Origin: Blasia pusilla
Taxonomy: Eukaryota > Marchantiophyta > Marchantiopsida > Blasiales
Length of the DNA stretch: 64,000 nt
NCBI GenBank assembly: GCA_050084515.1
Contig: CM114275.1
Coordinates: forward strand, 12,338,001 to 12,402,000
Reading direction: 5' to 3'
Made by a program: the position numbers and the translations under genes. Shown piece by piece: positions 25,546 through 36,700 of this stretch (the first letter of the stretch is position 1; every line of letters begins with the position of its first letter). A model generated the notes under the pieces. That model did not search any database. It saw nothing but the letters and a program-made list of their open reading frames with translations, and was not told the DNA's origin.

Positions 25546-25911
25546 ATGTGGTGGCAACTCATCGGAAGCTCCTTAGTCAACACATCTTCAAATTCTTTCA
25601 CAACTCTCTTGAGTGTTTCAGGATCTCCTTGAAGCTGAGTTCTGATCTCTGCATCTTGCGCTTGCATCATCTCTACTGTCTCATCAAGCAAAGGAATCCT
25701 TCCTCTAACTCGGCCAAACTCGTCCTCGTGATGGCGTTCACCAACTCCGTCTTTCTAGGCACCTGACGAACCAATCGACGTCCGTCCGTTTGCCGTTAAC
25801 CAAGACGCTTAACCTCAAAGGTCTCCGCCTCGTTCCACCTCATACGCATCCAAGAACGTGTTCCCCAAGACTCCGTCGATACCGCCCATCTCGCAAATCA
25901 GAAATTCTCCT

Positions 25912-26280
25912 TCAACTCAAATACTCGATCTCACAACTAGCCCTAAAACCAGATCTCGATGTCCGGTGGGATTTTCCTCCCGCGAATCCTACCCTAATGG
26001 GTTCATCCGCTTTGGTGGTTGGCAATTCCAACGTTTTTACGATTCTCGGACTCAAGAATGAGTGCGAAGCACCAGTATCAACGAGCAACATCACATCGCG
26101 ATTAGCGATCTTGGATCCTAGGTAAACCAAATTGGCCCGTCCTCTTGGTGACCGCAGAGATGTATCTAGATCTCCCTCCGATAAATGCTTAGCGGCAAAC
26201 GCAATCATACTCGGTTTACTAACCTTGGGCCTCACACATTCCTTAGCCATATGCCCGGTTCGCCACAATTATAACAAATC
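25912..26280 (-). pseudogene. CCHC zinc knuckle and aspartic protease of the chromovirus
   Basis: Just upstream of the 26268 frame start, - reads CYNCGEPG and continues as GHMAKEC only after a single-base gap near 26251. Together they form a CCHC knuckle typical of gag. The protease active site follows in LLVDTGASHSFLS. The missing base lies in a run of G, the kind of place where either decay or a sequencing error is common. Confidence 0.82.
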
Positions 26281-26299
26281 ACTTTGGCATTCGTTGACT

Positions 26300-27190
26300 T
26301 CAGAACGGGCGCCCTTCGGCCGCCTTTGAGTTCCACTCGTTTCTTGGCTGGGAGTAGAGACCCTCTGGTGGTCGCGCCACCCCATTCCAAACCCTCTTGG
26401 ATGTCCCTTTATTCTTCTCAGAACTTAGAAAAACTTTTTGTCTCAAAGGGTTTGGTGTTGACTTCATCGTCCCCAACCGCTCGGCTAGTCTCAAGAGGTC
26501 CGCGTGACGTCTCGGGATGTGAGGCATACGAAAGAGAGCCTTCTCGGCACTCGGTTTGAGCCCACTTAGGAAGATCACCTTTTTAGTATGTTCATCCGTG
26601 GAAAGTGCACTCATGAGCGCACTAAACTCTCGCACATAAGCGCCAAGTGATCCACTTTGGCGCAACCTCACCACCTCCATGCCATCGCGGTACTCCGATA
26701 TTCCGGAGTGAATCGGTTCCCAATCAACTCCTTGAAATCTTCCCAACTCAACGTTTTCCACGACCTAGATGTTCTTTCCGTGAGCCGCCCACCAATGGAG
26801 AGCGTGATCCTTCGTAAACGTGACCGCTACAGTCACCTTGTCTTGTTCATCTGCCTTTTGCGCTTCGAAATAGAGTTCGAGTTCCGTTAGAAACTCGCTC
26901 ACTTTCCGAGAACGCCCCATTCCTGTGAATGGCGTTGGCAAATTAGTCTTACAAAGCTTCTTGCCAGAACTAGAGGCTCCATTTGACTTGAATTCCGAGA
27001 TCACCTTGCTCTGTTCAGCCATCTGGTCCGCCATCACCTTCATCAATCCCATCATTTGGGTATAAAAGGCCGGATCGTTTAAGTTTGGACCCGAAGGTCC
27101 CGCGGAAAGATTTTCGGTTGGAACATCCTCATGTCTGGGACTCGGCACTTCGGGAGTCGCAAATTCCACCTCCGGCTCTTGGTCCGTCAT
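26300..27190 (-). pseudogene. Gag of the chromovirus
   Basis: ATG at 27190 opens a 141-codon frame (MTDQEPEVEF) with FLTELELYFEAQKADEQ and ALHWWAAHGKNI, typical of a retrotransposon gag. The reading continues in another phase at 26761-26300 with EYRDGMEVVRLRQSGSLGAY and FLSGLKPSAEKALF. A small indel near 26763 separates the two halves. Confidence 0.82.
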
Positions 27191-27391
27191 TGATTCGTCT
27201 CTTGGCTTTTTGCTTTGACTCGCGGTTTCTCGGTTCTTCGCCCTTGGTCGCCATTTGCGAAGTCGTCGCTTTTCTCAGATCTCCTCCTCGCCTCTTGCGT
27301 TCCTCCTCGGCGTCGCGGTCTTCCGGCTACCTTGAGTTCTCCCCAAACGCCCAGATCTTCAACGACCCCAAGTTCACGCTCATCAAGGAAT

Positions 27392-27403
27392 TGCTCGATA
27401 CCA
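27392..27403 (-). promoter_or_regulatory. Primer-binding site
   Basis: On - TGGTATCGAGCA lies two bases inside the right LTR. It matches the usual plant initiator-Met tRNA primer site TGGTATCAGAGC except for one missing base. It marks the 5' end of the internal region. Confidence 0.7.
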
Positions 27404-27405
27404 CG

Positions 27406-28429
27406 TGTCGCGGCGCCTACTCTCCTTGAACGTTAATCTTGTTTGTTGAGGAAGCGTGCGTCAGAGGTCACGCTCTCAACGCTGATCTGCATCCAAACAC
27501 GCACCGGTTAGTCGGGTCTTGGATCAATCAGCGGGATTACTTTCCGAGTTCTCGTCTTGGACTCTCTCTTCAAGCTCAATCTTCCTAGTTTCGTGGTTTC
27601 CAACACGGGCAAGTCTCGAAAGACTTGGGAGACTTTCTGGTCGGTTCAGGAACTCAAACGGCGTTTTCGCGCCTAAGCGGTTCCAATCGTCCGATGAACA
27701 TCCAATGAGTTCCTCACTAAGACTCGCACGAAGTGAATTCGGGTTGGAATCCAAGTGTGGCGCATAAAGTCCACTCCTTGGATCAGTTTGGGTTTTGGGT
27801 TTCCGCGCCAAACTCCCGTTTCATCCCGTGCCTCTGAAACGCCGTTTGGCGCCCAAAGTGGGGTTTCGTTTCCCGAGACATCTCAGAGAAGGTACTCCCC
27901 TTACTAGTACTTTTGGGGATCTCTGGGGGCCCCCTACATTTAGGGAAAGACACCAGGCCCCTCCATTGGCCCTCAACCCGATTGCTCTCTGAATCGTTTT
28001 CGGCCAATATCTCAGCCTGTACTTATGCGTTTGCTGAGATCTTTGGTGCGTTGGAAGCGTCTCAAGATCAGCTTTCCAACGCGCCCTTACTTGTCCCAAA
28101 CTCATCTCGGAGCTCAACGTTATGGTCCTAAACACAGTCAGATTCTCCCAAACGCTAGTCATGTTCCAAACTGGTTCTCACCTCTTTGGCAACCAACCTC
28201 CAAGACTCAACTCATCTCAAGTCTCGGCTCGCGTTTGGTCTAGGTTTCCTGGTCGCGACCACTAACGCATGAAATGCACAACTCTGTTCCGCGTTTCGTC
28301 TCTTAGACTTTTCCAAGAGACTCTACCAAACGCCTCTCCAAAGCGCAAACCTCGCGGCGTGAGTTCCTTTGAGTTCTGATGTTTCGCTTGGCGCGTATTT
28401 GGTGTTGTTTGGTTATGAGGGTCGCGACA
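27406..28429 (-). repeat. 5' LTR of the chromovirus
   Basis: 1024 bases with TG...CA ends and inverted edges (TGTCGCGG ... GTCGCGACA). It is the best-preserved copy of the family in this window. Differences from 21045-22064 are mostly single-base indels in the first half. Confidence 0.9.
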
Positions 28430-29134
28430 CACACACTCTCTCTCTCTCTCTGTGTGCACATGGAAGCCACTCTCCCGAGCAATATAGAATATAATATCCT
28501 GAACTGCATCGTGAGTGGCTATCCTCTCACACCCAACTGGACCTTGCGGGCACTTTACCCCAATCTCCCCTAACTTTCTTTCCCCCTTCCAATTGCACTC
28601 GTCCTCACAGCGACTCACCCTTGAATGCCTTCTTTTCTCTTCCCCGATCTATCTCGTGTGGCTATGTTTTATGGCTTGTCTGCTTGTGGGATATGTGAGA
28701 TCATGGATGTGAGCGCATTTGTGATGGTGTCTTGTCCTTCCTTGAAAGACTAAATGTGTTCCGTGTGTGCATTTTTGGACAGGGTGGGACTTGGGATGGA
28801 TGGGTGCACCCCAAGTCCCATTCTTTCTATTAGAGATCTCTTTTGTCGATGGAGAAATGTGATGTTGCAATTTCTTGATGTAAACCCGAGCTTCGTAGGT
28901 TTGAGGAGCTTGTGCAATATTATGTTAAGCACAAGTTTACACCCACGTTCATACCTATTGAAGATTGAGTTACAGTCAAGCTCATGAGATACCTGAACTG
29001 CTACATTTGGTACTCACACAAAGTAGGGAAGCTTAATCTTGGTTAGTCACTTAAGCGCGATTATCTTAACTAGGGTTAGTTAATCAGAGTTAGTCTAACT
29101 TGAAACTATGGTTAAGATTAGGGTTAGAGTTGGT
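28430..29134. other. Non-coding DNA between gypsy and copia elements
   Basis: It begins with a CA then CT microsatellite (28430-28450). A small inverted repeat (tgggacttggg / ccccaagtccca) lies at 28785-28820. The right part may belong to the copia LTR, whose left end was not found. No gene is seen. Confidence 0.4.
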
Positions 29135-30720
29135 TGTACATACCCTATATAATTGAGAAGGGGACCAGCCTCCACTCATTCTCTCATTGCAAAATTTCGT
29201 TCCCCATGGTGGTGTGTGAGTGTGAGAGCCGTTTCCTACTAGTTATGCTTCTTTAGCACTTTTCTACATGATATTAGAGCAATAGGAGAACATCACTTGA
29301 AATTATTGGTGTTTGAGGAGAGAAGAGAGGCAAGAGAAGGCACCATTTCAGTTTGGGAGAAGGAAATTTCATTGATAGCTCAATGGGTGAAGATTTCACC
29401 TGGATTTTTTACGGTGGTAAAACTTTGGAAGCATTTTTAGGGCTTTCTCGGCTGATTTAGCCTTCTGGGTTTGCATCGGTCATAATGAAATCCAAAGGCT
29501 GGTTTTCACCTTCTTGTAGAGTTTTTCAAGACCTTTCCAACGCATCTAAAATCGCTTGATTATGATATTCTGAGCTCTAATAGCAGCAATTTCAATGTAG
29601 GAAAGTGCAATTAGTGAAGAAAAGTTTTGCAGTTTGCTCTCCACAGGCCAATTCCAACTAGTTCTTCATACAGTTGATCAATTTTGGAAAATTTTAAGTC
29701 GATTTTTGTGTGGGAGTGATCTATGCTTCAATTGGAGCAATGACGAGCCTGAAATTACGTTTTTGTGAATGAAATCATTGGTCATGGAATATTCCTCAGT
29801 AATAATCACACGCAAGAAGCTAGATAAGCATGATTACAATGTCTGGAAGTTTCACATGAAAAAATTTCTCATAGGTCAAGAACTATGGGAGCTTGTTACA
29901 GGTGATGAGGCCAAGCCAGAAGGTGACTCAACAGACTTGAAAGTTCGTGTTTGGAACAAACGCGCAAGGCAAGTAATCCACTACAATTTCAATAACCATC
30001 ACTTCATCAATAATAAGTCACATTCAAGATGTTGATATTCCGAAGGAGGCCTCGGATGCATTGGAAAAGTTGTTCCAAACATCTACAAAGGCCTAAAAGC
30101 TTCAATTGAACGAAATGAGGAAAGGATCGCAGAGCATCGATGATTATATTTTGAGCATCAAACATATTGTTGATCACTTGAATATCATTGGAGTGACAGT
30201 AGAAGATGATGATCTAATTTTGTTCACTCTTCAAGGCCTTCCAAAGGATTACAAATCCTTTGAGATCTCTGTCTCTATGAGAGAGAAGTATCCAACCTTT
30301 CAAGAGTTAGTCCCACTATTAATCAGTGAAGAGATGCGCCTAGTAGGCAATGGTAGCTCGTCTAGTCTACAAGAGAGTATGTTATTTGCAGGTTATGGAT
30401 CAAAAAGAGGCAGGGGTCGTGGTAGAAGCTTCCGTGGTTATGGTGGATATCAAACATATGGAGGAAGAGGCACCCAATATAGTGTCACTCAATCAACTAC
30501 TAATCAGTACCAAACACAATCACAAGGTGGTGATGGTGGAAACCGTCGGGGTTGAGGTCAACATCAAAGGGTCCCTGGATCTTGCAATTACTGTGGGATA
30601 AAGGGTCATTATGCAAAGTTTTGCTTCAAGAAGAAGGCAGATATGAGAACAGGAGCCTTACAACAACAAAACTATGTGGAGCAACCTCGGGGATGTCACA
30701 GTTCATACACCTCTAATACC
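29135..30720 (+). mobile_element. Copia-type retrotransposon 5' part (truncated)
   Basis: A TATA box (accctatataattg, about 29143) is followed by leader-like sequence and a primer-binding-like motif, tgatattagagcaa, at 29269. This resembles TGGTATCAGAGC and suggests the 5' LTR ends about 29268 (ttctaca). Downstream is a copia gag. No protease, integrase or reverse transcriptase follows, and no 3' LTR was found; the sequence changes near 30720. Confidence 0.65.
29769..30715 (+). pseudogene. Copia-type gag with zinc knuckle (broken)
   Basis: 29769-30035 encodes the N-terminal gag region (KLDKHDYNVWKFHMKKFLIG). 30106-30555 encodes the middle (SIDDYILSIKHIVDHLNIIG and LVPLLISEEMRLVG) and a Gly/Arg-rich tail. 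After a TGA at 30553, the same phase continues with CNYCGIKGHYAKFC, an intact CCHC knuckle. A frame break near 30030-30100 and the TGA make it a pseudogene. Confidence 0.8.
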
Positions 30721-30991
30721 ACGTGCGGGTGCCCCCCTCTCTCTCTCTTATACCCCTCTAAAACTTTTTTTTTTGGATTTCTTTTGTCGATAAACTATAA
30801 ATACAACGAATAAAGAATATCCTTAAATGAAATTTATTGGTATATGACACTACCTTGATTAATTTGCCTTAAATTTCTTGGTTGCTATATTACTTGGTAT
30901 GTGCTTTCAAAACTAAAATCCATCCGAGTCTTGGAATGTCATATTTGCATTAAAACAACAAAATAAATATGGAGATAACATAAACTTTTAC
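30721..30991. other. Junction, no gene
   Basis: CT-rich and T-rich sequence between the truncated copia gag and the oppositely oriented unclassified coding block. No element boundary with a target duplication could be recognised. Confidence 0.35.
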
Positions 30992-32089
30992 TTATGACAA
31001 TGGAGGTTTCAATCGCCTCATATGTTCATCTAATATAGATTTTTCATGGGGATGTAAATGCCACACAATATCTGTGGATAAAAAATCTGTTGTTATTGTC
31101 ACAAGACATAAAATAGATGTAACATCTACTTTAACTAAATCATTTGTATCATAAGCATATTTTAAATCCTTGATTGCTTCTATTGGTCTAAACCAATTGA
31201 ACACAACTCTACAGACACATCCTTCTTTATTTGGAGCCATTCTATGTTCCAAATCAATGACTTCTCTACACCTACCCCACTTACTACCATACTTCTTTTG
31301 AATTTGTTGTCTTCCAATCCAAGGCACTAATCTTGTAGATGTGCTAGCATCTACTCTAGATCTAGTTCTTCCTATAGGTAAATCTTCTTGAAATAACACT
31401 CCACAATCCGCTCCCACATCCAGTAAGCAATTAGGAATGCCATTAGAAGAAACTAATGATCCTATTACGTTAATTTCATTATAATACACACTTTGTTTCA
31501 CTCTAGTTAATATGTCCTTCGACAATATTGGATTTCCACATAATTGACTAACAAGGGTTGATTTGTAAATCTTGTTCCCTTCAAATTCAACAGTTGGATC
31601 AATCCTTTCATTCCTTTGAGGACACGGATCTTTTGCATATTCATTCAATATTTCTCCAATCACATGTCTCAACTCATGGGCCACCACTTCCATGTCAGGT
31701 AGCCCATCTATATCCATGGGATCGTCTCTATTTGCAACAGCAGCCTCCACAAGTTGCCGCTCTACATCAACTGTTCTTAATCCCTCTTCATTGGCTGCCA
31801 ACCAGATTTCCAATGGAGTTAGTATTTGATCATCTGGATCAAGTATGGTAGAAAGGAGCTTCTCATCCCCAACTCTTCTAAACCATTTCTCTTCACTCTT
31901 CCGTGGAGATCTCCAACATTCTTGAGAGCTAGTAGATGATGTAGCATGAGGATGCATACTCAATTGTATACATAAATTCTTAGCCTCAATAAGGCCTTCT
32001 CTCAAGGCTTCTATCACAATATTATCTTGTGCAATAACAGAATAATCACCAAAATCTGCATTTTTTTCTCCTAATTGCAATGGATGCAA
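30992..32089 (-). CDS. Unrecognised 365-residue protein
   Basis: The longest intact frame of the minus-strand block 30992-34916. I do not recognise the family. Visible traits are a neutral to slightly acidic N-terminal half (TILDPDDQILTPLEIWLAAN) and a metal-like stretch, DMEVVAHELRHVIGEI, whose HELRH resembles but does not match HEXXH zinc sites closely. A Cys-containing middle (CLLDVGADCGVLF) and a basic C-terminal part (GRQQIQKKYGSKWGRCREVI) follow. It starts shortly after a related frame (32332-32135) and is probably the last segment of a longer broken gene. It could be transposon-encoded or a host gene remnant; no function is assigned. Confidence 0.5.
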   Translation of the reverse strand: MHPLQLGEKNADFGDYSVIAQDNIVIEALREGLIEAKNLCIQLSMHPHATSSTSSQECWRSPRKSEEKWFRRVGDEKLLSTILDPDDQILTPLEIWLAANEEGLRTVDVERQLVEAAVANRDDPMDIDGLPDMEVVAHELRHVIGEILNEYAKDPCPQRNERIDPTVEFEGNKIYKSTLVSQLCGNPILSKDILTRVKQSVYYNEINVIGSLVSSNGIPNCLLDVGADCGVLFQEDLPIGRTRSRVDASTSTRLVPWIGRQQIQKKYGSKWGRCREVIDLEHRMAPNKEGCVCRVVFNWFRPIEAIKDLKYAYDTNDLVKVDVTSILCLVTITTDFLSTDIVWHLHPHEKSILDEHMRRLKPPLS

Positions 32090-32134
32090 TGTATGCCATA
32101 CAAGCTCTTGCTTAGAATGGGATCAAGCTACTTT

Positions 32135-32873
32135 TCATCCATCCTCACCGAATTCCATTGTGGCAAGTCTATTCAACCCTGCAACTGAGTCTAGAAGAGT
32201 GGAAAAATCATAATTTCTTTCATGCCCACTCATACCCCCAACTTTGGAAAAGAATATTTCTACACAATCAGAACCACATAAGTGTAGAGGAACAGGGATG
32301 GTAGGATACCGATCTCTGAGCAAAGTGAACACTCATTTGTACATCATGGAAAGCCTGCAAATTCACCATATTTTTCTCCCCAAATTTAACATGGTTCCCT
32401 ACCAACCCATGAGGAACTGCCTTTAACCACAATCTCCATAACCTAAAGAAGAAAGAGACTTTGGAAGATTTTTTCACTCTCTCAAACAGATTGAGAGTAG
32501 GATAATAGAACACATCTATGTAATCTTCACATACCTCCAAGTATAACATAGTTCCTAAAACCCATTCTTATAGCTCATCTTTCATATCCAATATTTTCCT
32601 TAAACACCCTTGCACTTTTCTACTACATAACCTCTGTGCTAAAGCCCAATTTTGCCTCTCTCTCCTATTTACATCATCTACTGTTAGACCATGCTCATCC
32701 CACTTGTACAAATCATAGACTCTTTTGACATGTTCCAAGGTGGCATGGTGCACACCCAATGCCATAGGTTCTGTACACCTATCAAGAGGACTCACTAGTT
32801 TCTTCCCACAATAGGGAGGATCTTGATTTCCAAATTCGTACACATCACTTGATGGCAGAATTGAAGTAGACAA
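32135..32873 (-). pseudogene. Unrecognised coding block, middle part (frame-shifted)
   Basis: Three adjoining frames (32873-32568, 32549-32268, 32332-32135) read as one protein interrupted by small breaks. Motifs include KKLVSPLDRCTEPMALG, WALAQRLCSRKVQGCL, EVCEDYIDVFYYPTLNLFER, FRLWRLWLKAVPHGLVGNHV and GSDCVEIFFSKVGGMSGHER. The aromatic-rich, well-ordered text looks like real protein rather than chance. The SDCVEIFFSKVGG segment is vaguely like C-terminal regions of some transposases, but I cannot name the family. Confidence 0.5.
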
Positions 32874-33410
32874 ATTCCAACCTCACCAATCAATTGAGAA
32901 TCTAAGACCCTCCTTGCTCCAATATGAAGCCATCATAAGCCTTCTCCTACGACTATCTCCATCACTAGCATGACGAATCAAAGGTCCTACTAATTCCCTA
33001 CAATATCTATTCCACATGTTTTTCAAACCTGCCCATTGATTCCAAACCCAATCAGTTTAAATCTACCACATGTGCAAGTAGCACAAACAGCAAGCTTAGG
33101 CAATTTATCATGTAGAGGATTGCATATTATTACTCTAGCATAAATATCAGAGCACTTATTTTGAAAAGCATCCAATTACTTTTCATACCCTTGTACACCG
33201 TTACCCACCTTCACCTCCATGCCATAAGAATATACATGGTTGTCTACAGCCCCACAAAATCCAACCAAGGTGTCCCATTTAGCCTCCCATCTACACAATT
33301 TAAAAAATCCAACTCGTTAAGGTCTAACCACATGCTACTTGCCTTGCTAGTTACAAAAGAATTAGCAAAAGATAGAAGATATTCACCTTACACGCCGTTT
33401 CACTCGAGTT

Positions 33411-33476
33411 TCATCCCCAAAAAGTATAACTGGTACATCTCCTAAGAGATGTACCAGTTATATTTTTTGGGGATGA
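33411..33476. repeat. Near-perfect hairpin (31-bp arms, 4-base loop)
   Basis: Arms 33411-33441 and 33446-33476 are complementary except for one position that can form a G-U pair. The outer ends read tcatcccca and tggggatga. It sits inside the unclassified minus-strand block, at a place where the flanking coding frames are lost. It may be a foldback element, a small-RNA precursor or a palindromic duplication. Confidence 0.8.
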
Positions 33477-33708
33477 TGGCATCTCCTAAAGAAGGTTACA
33501 TCTTCTTCCATCTTTGCAACCACCAAAATTCTTGCAATCTCCTTGAAAATCTCACGCCTCATTCCAGGCCTAAAAGGTACCAACTTCGCTGTATCTCTTT
33601 TCAAGGTCTCACCGAAGGTCCTAAAAGGTTTAAGTGAAAGCTTTGTGCAGTTTGTTTTCCACCAAATTGTAGGAAGGCTTTTGCAATGGCTCTACCACTT
33701 TTGCTATA

Positions 33709-34520
33709 TCATTTGCCTCTCCCTAAACCTGTTTTAGTTATGCTCACCAGATTCCTACCAACATCCTTCATGAAATCCCACAAGGCCTCTCTACCACCAA
33801 AGGCTCCGGTTCTATGAGCAATGATTATACTTTGGCAAAATGGTAACATTTCCTCACAACCTATGAACTTTCCCACAAGTTCATTTAGCCTAGGTTTTCG
33901 AGTTTTGAGAGCACACACTCTCTTCATTAAAACAAAAATTTCAAACAAAGTTTCCTCCTTTCCAAATTCAACTTGGATGCTTGGGTGCTCAACTCTTCAT
34001 TGATCAAGAATCCTAACCTCACGCCCTTGGATGTGTCTCTAGTCCCTCGCTTTATTCCGGACTCTGCTTCCCTTATCATCCGTTTCCTGAAATCAGAATG
34101 GGTGGTCAGAGTGGAACAATCATGGCAAGTTAAATCATTGAATCCACCTCCAAGAAGGGAAACCAATGGACACTTGACATGTCTGAAGACACCATTGATG
34201 ATCACTGCAACTCCAGTTTCATGATTGAATACTCTTGCTTTCCTATTAGGTTCTACATACCACATCTTTCCCATTACTTGATCATGCAATATTCCCTTCA
34301 CATTCACATGACATTTTGCACCCCTAATAGCCACCTCCATTTTTTCCTTCCAATAACCCCAACATAGAGTTGATAAACCCAAATCAAACCCAATTTCCTC
34401 ACCTGAAGGTAAAGCATGGGCGGGCCCACCTAGATTTTCCACATCACTATCAGACTTAAACCAACGTAAAATAGTCTTTTGGTTTTTATCCCTCTCATTC
34501 ACCTTGGAAAGCCTTTCCAA
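33709..34520 (-). pseudogene. Unrecognised coding block, upstream part (frame-shifted)
   Basis: 34520-33927 (197 residues) and 33948-33709 (79 residues) join if one base is gained or lost near 33955, where LERRKLCLKF in one phase continues as ETLFEIFVLMKRVCA in the next. Motifs include GKMWYVEPNRKARVFNHETG, LLGGGFNDLTCHDCSTL and CQSIIIAHRTGAFGGREALW. A weaker continuation on - between 33700 and 32900 (for example LIRHASDGDSRRRRLMMASY) links it to the middle part. Family not recognised. Confidence 0.5.
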
Positions 34521-34592
34521 TCATTGCTTCCTTTCTCAAGTTTAGGATGTCTGCACTCACAACCTCAACATGTGCTTGCCCACTACTTCAGT

Positions 34593-34916
34593 CTAGGTTC
34601 TAACAGGATTTGCAGGGTTGTTCCCAGTTACACGGTACTCTTGCACTGCTTTCCCAAGCTGAGTGTTATCCTCTTTGAAGCAGGCAGCTAAGTCCTTCTT
34701 CAATTGCATGTTTTCAGCCCTCAAAGCGACCAACTCTAATTCCAGAGTTGTCTTCTGAGCCGTCCATTCAAGGAGGTTCGATTCTTTTGGACATCCATCT
34801 CGCCTCGCTCTTCTTTTCTTTGCTGCATCATTGTATTCCATGCCAACATCTGGTTGGCCTCGAAAGCTTTCCCATTTTACTTCTAGTTGAGAGAACCGCC
34901 TGGTGATGGATGCCAC
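34593..34916 (-). CDS. Unrecognised 107-residue coiled-coil protein or exon
   Basis: The frame has a basic cluster (AAKKRRARRDG), a possible nuclear localisation signal, followed by a leucine-spaced helix (LELELVALRAENMQLKKDL) typical of a short coiled coil. It lies directly upstream of, and in the same sense as, the unclassified block, so it may be its N-terminal part. It could also be an unrelated fragment. Confidence 0.4.
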   Translation of the reverse strand: MASITRRFSQLEVKWESFRGQPDVGMEYNDAAKKRRARRDGCPKESNLLEWTAQKTTLELELVALRAENMQLKKDLAACFKEDNTQLGKAVQEYRVTGNNPANPVRT

Positions 34917-36357
<1,441 letters not shown>

Positions 36358-36516
36358 TCTATATTATTAAAAAAGGACGGGATTTGGGAAACCTCTTCTC
36401 TAGTGCCCGCGGGCGGACTTGTTGTAGCCTTCCTCTATTGACATGTGTACAAGAGGAATTAATTAAGTGCTAACAAGAACAATTTTCCCATATTAGTTTC
36501 TGACCCGTGATGTTAG
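36358..36516 (+). mobile_element. Short non-autonomous Helitron (159 bp)
   Basis: Begins TCTATATTATTAAAAAAGG after an A, continues gacgggatttgggaaacc, and ends at gatgTTAG followed by T. The terminal C has become T and the 3' hairpin is weak. It closely resembles the 57404-57579 element on -. Confidence 0.65.
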
Positions 36517-36700
36517 TTCCCCATACCCAAGAACAGGAAAATATACGGGAGGCCGCGTGACACGCCGTATTATTCCGAAACGAGAGAGGTCGCACGGGCG
36601 TGTCCATGGGACGGGAGGATGCGTGGTCTGATCCAATTCTCGGGGGAGAAAGTAGCGCACATCCGCCACGAAGAATTACGCGATCGTAGAGGTGTTGTCC
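36517..36700 (+). promoter_or_regulatory. Upstream region of the RBD1-like gene
   Basis: GC-rich 184 bases between a Helitron and the ATG at 36701. No clear TATA box was seen. I infer core promoter and 5' leader from position only. Confidence 0.35.

Larger units (their letters stand above)
21045..28429 (-). mobile_element. Ty3/gypsy chromovirus LTR retrotransposon, structurally complete
   Basis: Two direct LTRs of about 1.02 kb flank an internal region coding on - in the order gag, CCHC knuckle/protease, reverse transcriptase, RNase H, integrase, chromodomain. A primer-binding site adjoins the right LTR and a polypurine tract the left LTR, which confirms the direction. The order RT-RH-INT and the C-terminal chromodomain place it among Ty3/gypsy chromoviruses. 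Frames are interrupted many times, often by single-base gaps in homopolymers, so this copy is not autonomous as read. No clear 5-bp target duplication is visible: CT-repeat DNA lies on the left, and CA then CT repeats on the right. Confidence 0.92.

Noticed and set aside
28785-28820. Inverted repeat tgggacttggg / ccccaagtccca
   Set aside because: Arms are only about 11 bases; such repeats are expected by chance in 64 kb.
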